NCBI RefSeq assembly: GCF_002078875.1
Contig: NC_034414.1
Location: 35,610,826 to 35,674,825 of the forward strand
Source of the DNA: Numida meleagris
Lineage: Eukaryota; Chordata; Aves; Galliformes; Numididae
Reading direction: 5' to 3'
Length of the DNA: 64,000 bases
A program made the position numbers and the translations under genes. Below are positions 25,501 to 36,408 of the stretch, in pieces. The notes beneath the pieces were generated by a model. That model was not told the origin of the DNA, ran no database searches, and was given only the letters and a program-made list of their open reading frames with translations. How positions within the stretch are numbered: the stretch's first letter is position 1; every line of letters begins with the position of its first letter.

Positions 25501-26732
25501 TGCCCAGAATGAGGCCAGGGAGTCTCCTTGAAAAACTTTGTGTTAGTACAGGCTTAGTAAGCTGCAGCATCCAACCTGAGAAATACTGCTGAGATGTTAC
25601 TTCAGGGATGGAGCCCTACTATCAGGCCACAGGAGCTTCAGGAAAAATTGACTGGATAGAAAAAAAACAAAGGGAATTAGTGTAAGTTGCTTACATCTCA
25701 TGAAAAATACTTTCAAAAGCACCCACTAAGCATTTTATACTGCCTGAAGGTTTTAAGAGTTCTTAGCTAAAAGTAGGATCAAAAAGAATCACAAATTTCT
25801 ACGTCATGGCTTAAAAGTCTTCATATGCACATATTTCTAGGAATCTGGAGACAGTAAAAAATGTTTCTTACCATATATCTCACTGATTATTAGAAGGGGA
25901 TGTTAAGTTCCTCAGCTAACAACTTTTTTTGACAGTTAAAAGGATATTGTCCTACTTAAGAGTTCAAATAAGGTTTTAGTAAAGTGTTTTGTTCTTTTTT
26001 GTTAGCATACTTCTGTGCTTCCATCTTCAGCACGTTCTACTTGAGCCAGTTTTTTTTTTCTTTTTCAGACATTCAGTATTTCTATTTTTGAAAATAAAGT
26101 AGTGAAAACTGTGTCAATGTCAAATACTGGGTAAAAACTGACAGGGGTGATGGTTTTGGAATGTGCTTTTACAGGCTTGTATAGTTTCTGAAAGTGATTA
26201 AAAGCAAGAATAGAAATTCTTTTCCTGATATATTAATTCTTAAAAAAAAAATAGGTTTTCTTTGTTCTGCACAGATCCTTGAAGGCCTTAAACAATCCTG
26301 ATACAAACCTAATTTCATTAGCATTTTAAAAGAAACACTTATGGAAAAAAATCACTTGAAAAGTTGTTTGGATAATTTTGGGACATAGCTTTATTCTACT
26401 CATCCATAGTATTAGTTGACCATTTAAAATAAGAAGAGAATTTTACTGAAATTGACTAAATGTTGTGATAGCAATAGTCACATGCCAGCTGATTGCTGAT
26501 GATACCCTTAAAAAATTAAAAGTGGAACATTAAGTCATTATTTCTCTGTAATATATGGATCGGTTTAGGAACTTGTTAAGAGTCCTGGTCCTAAACTCTG
26601 GATTGACTAACAGAGGCTTTTAATCTATAAAATGGACACTAAGGAAAATAACTTTCCTTAGTATCACTTCTGTATGTCCTGCTGACTCTGCCAACATAAT
26701 CAAGGGAAAAGAGCACAGAAGAGAAGTAAACA
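16511..26732. other. Intergenic, no gene recognised
   Basis: About 10.2 kb without a supportable gene. It contains a pyrimidine-rich tract ending in (TCCCC)5 at 20176-20200, a relatively GC-richer block at about 21000-23250 of unknown origin, and a 14-bp direct duplication near 24768-24797. Open frames are all under 100 codons and unrecognised. No mobile-element ends were identified by eye. Confidence 0.55.
20125..20200. repeat. Pyrimidine-rich tract ending in (TCCCC)5
   Basis: Roughly 75 bp that is almost pure C and T on the + strand. It ends with five perfect TCCCC units at 20176-20200. The complementary strand therefore has five GGGG runs separated by single A residues, a textbook G-quadruplex-forming pattern. 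Confidence 0.9.
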
Positions 26733-26738
26733 GTCACC

Positions 26739-27303
26739 TGTCATGGTTTTATGATTTTTGTTATTGGTATTCCACATCATAACATCATGTTACAGTACAC
26801 TGGGAGTTAAAAAGCTAATGCTCCAGTTCCATGGATCGTGGACAGTTCCGGGTACCTGGTTCTCAGAAGAGAAGAAGAACTACATACCCCAGAGGACTTT
26901 GCATTATTCTGTTTCCATTTTCCATTCAGAGGGAAAGATAGAACTGTTCACAGATCACGAGATGTTCTCTTTTTTCGTTTCTGCTCATCTTGGCAGTGTG
27001 TGTGCTCCCTAGGCATCTTGCCCTCAGCATTAGAGTAAGGCCTTCGGTTTTTTGGACACACTCTCTCTCTCATTTTAGTTGATTTATTAGCTTCAATTCC
27101 AATTATATTGTATTATATTATGTTATCTTGCATTCTGATATCTTTTTTAGTAAATTAGCTTTCCTCCGCAGATCGTTGCTGCTGTTCTGTTTTTAGGCCC
27201 ATCTCCCCAACCTTTCCCCTTTTTCCCTTTTCCCCTTACCTGAGGCGTGGGTCCGTAGGTCCCCCCCGGAACTGGGGCGAAACCAGCCCATAAACTGTTG
27301 ACA
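26739..27303. mobile_element. Solo LTR of an endogenous retrovirus
   Basis: A 565-bp unit begins TGTCATGG and ends GTTGACA, so the TG...CA ends extend to a 5-bp inverted terminus (TGTCA/TGACA). It is flanked by a perfect 6-bp direct repeat, gtcacc, at 26733-26738 and 27304-27309. There is no second LTR or internal gag/pol/env sequence beside it, which is what remains after LTR-LTR recombination. A 6-bp duplication is typical of alpha/betaretrovirus-like (class II) elements. A partial relative in inverse orientation lies at 36151-36408. Transcriptional orientation could not be decided with confidence, so no strand is given. Confidence 0.85.
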
Positions 27304-27309
27304 GTCACC

Positions 27310-30300
27310 ATACCTTTCCTGTATGTGGACGGATTGAGGAAATGTTTAGGGCTGAGTAGCTCTTTGGGATTGTATTTTTGCTATCTGGTCCATCAATTTA
27401 TTTTCAAAATGTACCGTATAAAAAAAAAAAAAGTACTGTTTTCAAAGTTTATTGACAGTGACACCAACTCACTTAAAAACCTTAATTCTGGGGATAAAAC
27501 ATCTTGAACAGTGGAACCACCCTACCCTGACTTTAAAACCTCTATACTTACAAATTTAGCTATAGGAAATATTCCTATAAATGAACACTTTGCTCTATCT
27601 TTGGGCAATTTTCAATATTACATGCCATGTATCAGAATTATTTATCTGTTTGGGTGCTGGGGAAGCCCTAGCTAGTTCTTGCAGCACTTCCTTCCCAGGC
27701 AGGCTGCACACTGATGTGGATTTATCTCTTCTGATGCTAGGCCTAGATCTAATTCTTCAGCCTTAGGAAGAAGGCATTGGAGGACTTTAATTAGAAAACA
27801 GGGAAGCAAGTTACACAATTCATGTTTCAAAATTGAATATCCATATGAAGGTAGCACTTTATTCATGGTTTGAACAGTCAAGAAGTCTGAATGAGAGAAA
27901 ATTGAGTGAAAATGCTCAATTAGATTACAGTATTAAAATAAACACATAGTCTGAACTGAATTAAACCACTGACATTTATGTTAAAATGTAAAAGGCCATA
28001 AGAACAGTATATATCCTGCTGAAATGCGCTAATATCATCATACTGAAAAAAAAAAAAAAAGAATATCCCTCTGGGAGATTTAGTGAAAATCTACTTTTAT
28101 GAGAAAAAATAATATGACTGCATTTTTTAAATTATCAAGAAGTAAGGAGAAAACTTACCTGGCACAGGACAACATGTAGCAATCATTTGACAGATTATAT
28201 TTAAATAAGATAATAAACTAGAATGTTACCGATTTAACTTCTCTAGTTACAGCTGAATATGGTAATTTTGGAAATAAAAACAATTGATACTGATTTTCTT
28301 GCTCACTTACGTAGAAGAATATTACATTAAGCACACATTTTTTTCTAGGATTTACAAAAACTGAAATAGAGCACCTTGTTTTCAGAATAATCCTACTTCA
28401 GCTATTAAGAGCAAATGAAAGGGAATGTAACAACCATATGGTGAAAAAAGCAACAAACAAACAAGCAAACAAAAAAGAAATCCAAACCTCTCACACACAA
28501 TAAGAACACTATAATAGAGTAAACCTATATGCAAAGGAATCAATATACAATAATCTCACAGATAATGAGATACATGCACTTATCAATTACTGCAAATTAT
28601 TTTAAAGGGAGATCATTACTAGCGTTTCTTCATTCAGACTGTTTAGTCAGGATTGTTAAAGAAATTAACAACACAGCCTATAGTCTACAGCTACCAAACT
28701 GAAATTAAGCCAGATTCAGTAGGCACCTTCCTTAACTAGAAAATACAACTTCAGGGAGTTTATGAGCCTACCTGAACTTTTACTGTAGACTTAATATCCA
28801 AATGGAAACTAAAATCATTCTGCTGTAAGCCAATATATATTATTATCTACCTATGTAGTCAGCAAGTGTCTACCTGGATTTTAAGTGCCTGCCAGAAAAT
28901 AAAAGCATAGAAACATAATGATGGGCATTATTTCTTTTAATGTCATATCCTCTTTTGTATTATACTGTGAGAAGCTGCGACCCTACCACCAATGAAGTAT
29001 ATCTTAACTTTACAAACTTCACACTGAACTTGGCTCAAGAGAACTACTGATATAAGTTAACACATACCAAGATGTTCAGACTATCATCTTAAAGGGAAGT
29101 AATGATAGCAAGAGTATTACTTTGCATACTTCATATGGTTTCCATACATTTTACAGATTTGAAATACATGAAACTTATTAACCTAAGAGAGATGATATCG
29201 TAATTTGTTTGTGGATCTGAGTTATAAATCTGAACTATAAATATGAAGAGTTAATTACAGTAAAGGCAGAAGCACCTATAAATTTGGTGCCACAACATGT
29301 AACTTTAAGGCACGTAGTGATAAGAATGGGATTCAAAAACAGATTAGATGCTCAGTGTCCCCCTAGTAATACAGGCAGAGTTGCTATTCATAAAACCATC
29401 TGGTGAATGGAGAGTGATGTAAAGATGGCCAAAGAACTCAGAGAAGACACTTTAGAAGACAGACAGGTGACTCTACCTCTTAGGTCAAAGATCTTCCAAA
29501 GTATAGTGGAAAGTCATCTAGGATCACAGAAAAAAAAATGTATATTTTCAGCGTTATCTTCAGCTCTTCTTTCAAATGGAGAGTACTCAGACTTGCATAT
29601 TTTATTTCTAAGTAAAGATCCAAACCACAAGGGAAGATGCAAGACTGAAGTGTTTGAACTGGAGCTTTCCACTGCAGCCGTGTCACTGGGCATAAAGGAA
29701 GGAAAGGCTCATATGGCTTCTAGGAGAGAAAAGAAGAGACGCACCATATCCAGCAGTTAAGCAACTAGCTGCAAGGAAGGATGCTGACATTCTGGTCTTC
29801 CTAACCATCCTACATTAGGTAGTCATTAGATAAAACAAAAATAACCAAAATCATGTATCTGTAGAGCGGGAACTGCATTCCAAGATTCCTTACTCCTAAA
29901 GGGTTGCGCTGGGCAATATGACACAGAGTGATCTAACAGTAGGTTGACAGTGATCTTCCAGATATGTTTGTGTCCTGTTTTGGATATATGTATCATTATT
30001 TTGTAAATTTAGCCCTAAGCAATTTGTTGATTCCACATAGCAATTTAATAGTGGAACAAATACAGGTTTCTGTATCATGACCAGCAAATACAACTCTTGT
30101 AGAGCACTCCTGAGAACATTTTGAAAGCCCGAGGCAGATTTCAGCAACTCACGTGATTTACAAAGGTTTGGCAAATGGCTGAGAATCTGGTTACTTCTCC
30201 TGAGGGAAAAATGGATTTCTTTGACAGCCAACAAAAGATTTGATTTTGTTAATTGTTTGCCCCTAATGGGTTGCATATCCCAATCTAAGGTGGGGTAATC

Positions 30301-30399
30301 ATGTAAGCATATGGGCAAGAGTTCCTTCTGTATCTGTATTCCTGACATAGGTCTGGCTCAGCTCTGCTGGGAATTATTTGCCACGCACTGCTTGTTAGA
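27310..30399. other. Intergenic, no gene recognised
   Basis: AT-rich stretch with an A-run at 28046-28060. A 117-codon + frame (29407-29760) and a 150-codon minus frame (29896-30348) occur here. Neither resembles a known protein, and frames of this length are expected by chance in a window this size. Confidence 0.55.
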
Positions 30400-30583
30400 G
30401 TGACAGAGCACTGGAACAGGCTGCCCAGAGAGGTGGTGGAATCTCCTTCTCTGCAGATATTCAAGACCCACCTGGATGCATACCTGTGAGACCTACTGTA
30501 GGGATCCTGCTTTAGCGGGGAGATTGAACTTAATGATCTCTAGAGGTCCCTTCCAACCCCTACAACTCTGTGATTCTGTGATT
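30400..30583 (+). mobile_element. Short CR1 3' end
   Basis: From 30406 the + strand reads EHWNRLPREVVESPSLQIF and continues without interruption to a TGA at 30487-30489. This is the highly characteristic C-terminus of CR1 ORF2. It is followed by the CR1 3'UTR ('gaggtcccttccaacccc') and ends at 30564-30583 in the octamer-like repeat 'ctgtgattctgtgatt' that marks CR1 3' termini. It is a severely 5'-truncated insertion of under 200 bp, better preserved than the other CR1 copies in the window and the only one on the + strand. Confidence 0.95.
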
Positions 30584-32381
30584 AATGTATCATATACATA
30601 CATGACGAGAGAAATTTGGATCCCATTGGAGCTATTGGCAAACATCCCACTGACTAAACAGGAGACGTAGTTGAACCCAGTGCAGAGTAAGAATATGGAT
30701 GGATTCTTGTGGGGTGTTTCTCAGCAAAAATGAACTGCCCTGAAGCTGACAGGCCTCTGAAACAAGACAGCCATTAGCTACCTCATTGATTCTTTAAGCA
30801 CTCCAGGTAATGCATTTAACTGGAAATAGAAATGAAGTTACTTTTATTTTTCAGATGAAGCTAAAATGACTAAAAAAGTGAAAATAAACACTCTTTTTTT
30901 AAAGCAAAAAGTTGGTCAGCTTTCTGAATGCGATCCACGTGATTAATATGTCTCAAAAGACAAAAGACATTTCTATAAAATATTAATCACTTCTGGACTG
31001 TATTAAATTACACTCACCAATGTTGAAATTCCTTCTATCTTTCTATGAGTGAATAATATTTCTTTAATTTTTTGATCATGGAAACCACTTCCTGTGTAAT
31101 TATACTCTTTTTGCTAAAAAACTGACTTGTACGCTAGGCACAATAGAAAACCTAAGAGCCTCCTAGGAGCAGAGATGACTTCTGTGAGCAGGAATCTGTG
31201 GAATGTGCTTATTTTTGCTTACAGTTGTTATGTCCAAAATTTCACATATGTGAGTGTTGATGATTTAGCATTTTTGTTTCAATTTTTGCTTTTCTAACAG
31301 CCAGATAGCATCACTGTAGCTTCTCTAATTTAAATGGTTTATATAGGCAAATCTATATGAAAGTTATGAAGTAATGCAGCTCAAATGCCTGACTTATCTC
31401 AAAATACCCAGAATGCATTTTATTTTCTGTTTTACTAAAATGCAAAATTCCCCTAATTGCAAAACTAATTTGGTGCCATATTAGTTGCTAGATGTAATAG
31501 TCCATAAATACTTCTATTACTTAACAAGATTATTTTCTGTTTTGCTTTCAGTCTTATTGCAAATGAAACTTCATGAAGAAGGACTAGATTATAAGATAAC
31601 AAAATGGTAATAATGATAGCTACTGTTTATTAAACACCAGATTTTCTCTTATTCATGTGCTCAAAGATAGAGAGGAGTGCCACACCTCTTTCATGTGCAC
31701 AACAGATTCACTGTCAGAAAGGAAGAAGTTGGCAGATTCATGAATAATGCTAAAGGAGGAGAGCAGCTGTTTGGTAACAAAACAGCCTCAGTAGCGCCTT
31801 TCAGCCACTTGCTGTACCATTTGAGGTGGTACTCGCTGAGCATATACATGCGTGTGTGCTTCTAACTGGAAAGACAAGAATGTAGAAAAAAAATCAGAGT
31901 GGAAGCACTGATTATCATATTAACTAAGTAAATGTGCAATTTTTTTTGTAAGAGGAAAGTAATTTAAGGTTTTAATTATGAAAGGAGAGAACCACCTGAA
32001 AGGAACCTCTCCCATTGTTCTTTTTAAACTTCTTTTTGTCAGCACAAAGTAACTGCCTAAGGTATTGTGCCACTACTGCTGCTTCTGGAACACCCCTCAG
32101 GTAAATCGTGGCTTTGGGACAGTCAATGGGAATTTTGCCAATCATACCAACTGGATAAAAATTTTATCCTATGTAATTGGAAATGACAGTGTAAAAATTA
32201 CCAAGGAAGAAAGAATGGGAACTACAAAAATCACCAAAAAATATATGCACCTAATAAAAATGGCAAAGAGTAACTTTCAGAAACCAAATGAGAAAAATGT
32301 CTGTGCTGTTGCTTAATGGAATGGTTTCCATAAAAGTATATGCATGTAAGTTGTTCCTACTCAGCAGAGTATTTCTCTCGA
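30584..32381. other. Intergenic, no gene recognised
   Basis: About 1.8 kb of AT-rich DNA with no recognisable genes, repeats or RNA genes. Confidence 0.55.
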
Positions 32382-32642
32382 CTGCAGTCTGTAAAATCTA
32401 TATATAGAGAATGGGAAGAAAAGGGCTGTTATCCCGAATTCATACCAGTGAGTAAAAGAAGAGAACTGTCTATCTATTCAAGACAGTTAGCATCTATTAT
32501 GAAAACACGTCTGTTCTGCATTCTTCACACAGGCTAAGGAGCCACATACACGTTTGGTGTAAAAAATGAAACATGTGCAGGAACACTAAGTTTAAAGAGT
32601 ACATATTCCATAGTTGTATTTGTTTGCAGTTGTCCAGGACTC
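32382..32642. repeat. Diverged duplicated block, copy A
   Basis: This block and 33124-33352 share a series of collinear words. Examples are 'ttagcatcta' (32487 versus 33202), 'cacataca' (32543 versus 33263) and 'gtatttgtttgc' (32616 versus 33327). The offsets stay at 711-720 bp and the surrounding bases agree at roughly 70-80% by eye. Similarity fades on both sides. This could be an old tandem duplication or two copies of an unidentified repeat (for example short LTRs). The family was not recognised. Confidence 0.65.
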
Positions 32643-33123
32643 CAAAACACAATCTTCACACTAACAATTTAAAGATTCCAAGTTTTTTTTTGTTGCTGCT
32701 GCTGTTTTGCTGTCTTACTGCCTTCCCCTCCCCATCCCAAAAAAGAAAAAAAAATATGTTTCATGGCAGAAATAATCTTTTTCTTAACAAAAAGCAAAAC
32801 ATAAAATACTTAATTACATTAATAAATTTAGTTTTGCAGTTAAATGTGCTCAGACAAAACCCAGTAAATCACTTTACAATAACAACAAAAGATATTTTTT
32901 CTGTTTTTTGCAAATGTATAATAACTTGGAGTTTTATTTGGCAACACCTTTTAGGACATGTTTGCTCAACTGATTGTTTTCATGCATATGTGTTTTAAGG
33001 TGTGACTTGGTTATAAATGATTTGACTAGAAATACAGAACTCATTTCAGAGTCACAGCTCACATTTTAGGAACACGTGTTCTTAGTGTTTGCTAAATTAC
33101 TATGAGCTCAAATGACCTGAATT

Positions 33124-33352
33124 CTCTTAGTGTAGTCTAATCTATGTACTGAATCCATGCTACTGGACAAAAGGAGAGAAATGCGTATATACTGAGGGCA
33201 ATTAGCATCTACTAGTTTCCTAATCGATAGCTGTTTCGTGTTGTTCATACAGAAAAAAGAGTCACATACATTTAATACATAACAAAAGAACAAATAATAG
33301 ATTTCCAGACAATGTATTTCATAGCAGTATTTGTTTGCCTTTGCCCAGGATT
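33124..33352. repeat. Diverged duplicated block, copy B
   Basis: Partner of the block at 32382-32642, in the same orientation, about 715 bp downstream. The match is clearest around 33195-33210, 33235-33270 and 33315-33350. No flanking target-site duplication or terminal motif was recognised. Confidence 0.65.
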
Positions 33353-36150
33353 CTGATGTGTATACAAAGCAACAGGCTGCTCAGACTCTCTAATCTTTAA
33401 CACAAGATCTGGCAATCCTTTACTGTGTATTTCTTTCTTCAAGAGGTAGAAAAAAGGAGATGTAGCCCTGTAATTGTATTCTGTCTTGAAAGTATTGCAG
33501 CCTACAATCAGCTTCTTGGCAATTGGTGGGCATTCTTTATTTCTACTAGATTTGCTGCTCGAGACAATTTCTAAATAAAAGTAAAGGTAAGTAAAATACC
33601 TTTATATGGATAATCTCAATAGTAGGTGTCAATATAATCACTGGTGCGATCAATTCCTAACCAAAACTGCTGTTAGCAAAATGAACCTCCCTCCTCTTCT
33701 TTACAGTATATATTGCCTTTAAATTTCATCAGATGTTTGTAATTTGGAGGAAACAGCTCTTCTTGTGATACTAAAAAATTGCAGTCTGAAAACTTTTTAT
33801 TAGAGAAGGTGCTTGCCCTATAAAGAAGGCTGCTTTGAAACACGTTAGGTACTGTTTCTTTAGAAACTTAATATTTTAGCATATTTTTCTTGTAACATCT
33901 AAACTGTTAATATCTGATAGAACAGCAACTTGGTTACTGATACCACCTTGATATGTTTGGAATTTGACCAGTAATACTGTAGTCAAATGAGGAGATATAT
34001 TATTCATGCTTAGTTAGGTCAGCTGAACACATTTCAGCCTTGCTGTGTTTGCAATCATCTTGACTAGTGTCATAATATTTTCCATCACCTCTCCCAAGGC
34101 ATATTTAGCACCTTTTTTTTTCTCCTGTTACAAAAAGAAATTCTCAATCACAGCTTTAAGCAAACAAGCAATTGAAATCCACCCTTTTCCTAAAGCTCCA
34201 TTATCCCTGAGGCACCTGAAACAAAAACATACTCAGTCTAATTATCCAGCAGAAAGCAACCAAGAAAATCGTCTTATTCCCAACTCTCTCCTCTTCCCTT
34301 ACTCCTACAACCAGTGTGCCTCTAAACAGAAAAGCCCAAGTTGTCAGAAAGCATGCAGGGAGACATGATGATAGCACAAGCAAGCCTCCTTTATGCCCTT
34401 GTCCCCAGGAGTCTTTTCTAGTATCTTCTCCTCACAGCCCTCTTCTTGTTCACCTGCGATAAGCGTAATCTCTTCTCAGCAGCTCCCAACGCTTCCCTCA
34501 CTGATTTCTTCAACAAGCAAGCAACAGAAGAGGTGTTGTTCACAGAGCGCTATCTCCTTTTCCCTGCATCAGGCTGATGTCTGTACTGAAATGAGTTATC
34601 ATCTGGCAAGTCCATAGGAACTGGTGTCCAATGCGGCATGACAGCAGTAGCCGCTGTTGGGCAGTGCAGATGCCACAGGCAGGCCTGCACAAGCCTTGGG
34701 CATAGTCTGTGGGTTGCTGCAGTGGTGCTATCCCCTGCTGGTGCCAACATTTCCCTGAGGTCAGGCAAGAAGAGCCTGCAGTTTGGAATTAAAATTGCCT
34801 TCTTTTAAGTAAAATACCAAATAGAAGTAATTGGCTATTTCCTTCCCAATGTTGAGTTCTCTCCTGAGTGTTTAGGTTTCATTTGCAAATACCAAAGAGC
34901 TAAACATATCTGAAAGGTGATTTTTTTCCCCCTAAGCTAAAACATATGAAGTCTGGCTAAATTTTTTTTCAGTTAATGTTTAGAACTGAATACAATATCT
35001 TTGCATGCTCCCTCTTTCCCATGTTCTGTTGCATCTTTCTGCATTCTCCTGGGAATTCCCAGTTCTTTGGAGCTGTGGGCTCCATATTGGCAGTGTGGAA
35101 GGTAGTCTGGTTTAGAGAAAGGCAAGGGGTCATGGCACAAAGAGCAGATTATGTGAATCTGGTAGCTGTCATTCCAGGACTGGGGTGTGATAGAAATGTT
35201 TTGATCCCCGGTCCAACTTAAATCTTGGGACAACTTTTTTTTTGTATGGGAAGTTCCAGTTTATTCTTTCACAAGAATGGTTTTTTGTGCCTTTCTTAGA
35301 AGCAGAGGTGGACAGAAAGAGATTTCTTGTCTAGTATGCTCTACTTGGAGTCCCTGTGAAGTACTTTTTTACCTCTACAAAGTGAGTATTTTCCCAGCAG
35401 AACATACAAATATGATTATATAACACTATGTTGGTCCACAGGAGTGAAGAGGATGGCAAGAATGTTTGATCTGTGGGCATTTATAAGATGAAAACAAAAA
35501 ACCCTGTTAAGTAGTTGCAGAGGTTCTGACTACAATCAGTGCCATTTCCTATGGTTTGTCTACACATTGACCATTCTTAGGCAATGTAAAATAAAATTAC
35601 GGATTTGGTGGGGAAAAAAAAATTGGATACTACATGATTTTCTCAAAGATGTGGAAAGAATTATGGTCCTGTCACTCACACTTACTCAAACTATAGTACA
35701 GTCACGCAGTGAGAAAAAAGTTTATCATTTTGTGACTGTATATATAATAATCTTGACACAGAAATCATTAAATTAAATGATGTTTTTAGTAAACACTGTT
35801 GCATATAGCTAATTTGTATAAATCAGTGCATTGCCATATTCAAACATTTATTTACAGTTAAATTTTCAGTGGATAAATAGCGTTCTGCTGCAGATAAAGC
35901 CAATAAGAAGGGAAGAGCTTCTTCCACAATTTCTTTCCAAAATAATTGAGTTGTAGAAAGCCAAAGAGTGGTCGATGGTGAACTGATTGTTTATTAATAG
36001 CTTTGTTGTATTTATGTGAAGGATCCTTTAGAGGGAGGGTACTTCAGGAAAAAATGGCTGGGTTTGGTACGATGACTGATCATGCTCCTGACATTCCTTT
36101 TGAACTTGCAGGTCATCAAAATGAATCAAAAGTGGTGATCAGTGTAGTAT
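33353..36150. other. Intergenic, no gene recognised
   Basis: No supportable gene. Open frames of up to about 107 codons around 34045-34770 overlap one another on both strands and match nothing recognised. No transposon ends were seen. Confidence 0.55.
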
Positions 36151-36408
36151 TGTCAATGGTTTATGGGCAGGTTTGGCCCGGTTCCATGACTAATGGGGCG
36201 GGGGAACCCACAGACCCACGCCCCAGGAAAAGGGAAAGGGTAGGGAGATGGGCCTAAAAACAGAACAGCGGCAACAATCTGAGGACAAACAAACTAATTT
36301 ACTAAATAAAATATCGGAATGCAAGATAACACAATATAATACAATATAATTGGAATTGAAGCTAATAAATCAACTAAAATAAGAGAGAGAGAGTGTCCAA
36401 AAACCAAA
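36151..36408. mobile_element. Truncated LTR, inverse of the 26739-27303 family
   Basis: Begins TGTCAATGGTTTATGGGC and matches the reverse complement of 27041-27303 over its whole length, with identity high (about 85-90% by eye). Shared words include 'gatgggcctaaaaacagaac' and 'ttggaattgaagctaataaa'. Similarity stops abruptly at about 36408, where the other copy continues for 300 bp more, so this copy is truncated or rearranged. No target-site duplication could be found. Confidence 0.8.

Noticed and set aside
29896..30348. 150-codon minus-strand ORF
   Set aside because: Longest frame in the desert with normal composition, but no recognisable motif. At typical stop density about one frame of this size is expected by chance in 64 kb.
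32573..32998. 141-codon + frame
   Set aside because: Low-complexity, Leu/Phe/Asn-rich translation of AT-rich sequence partly within the duplicated block; no recognisable domain.
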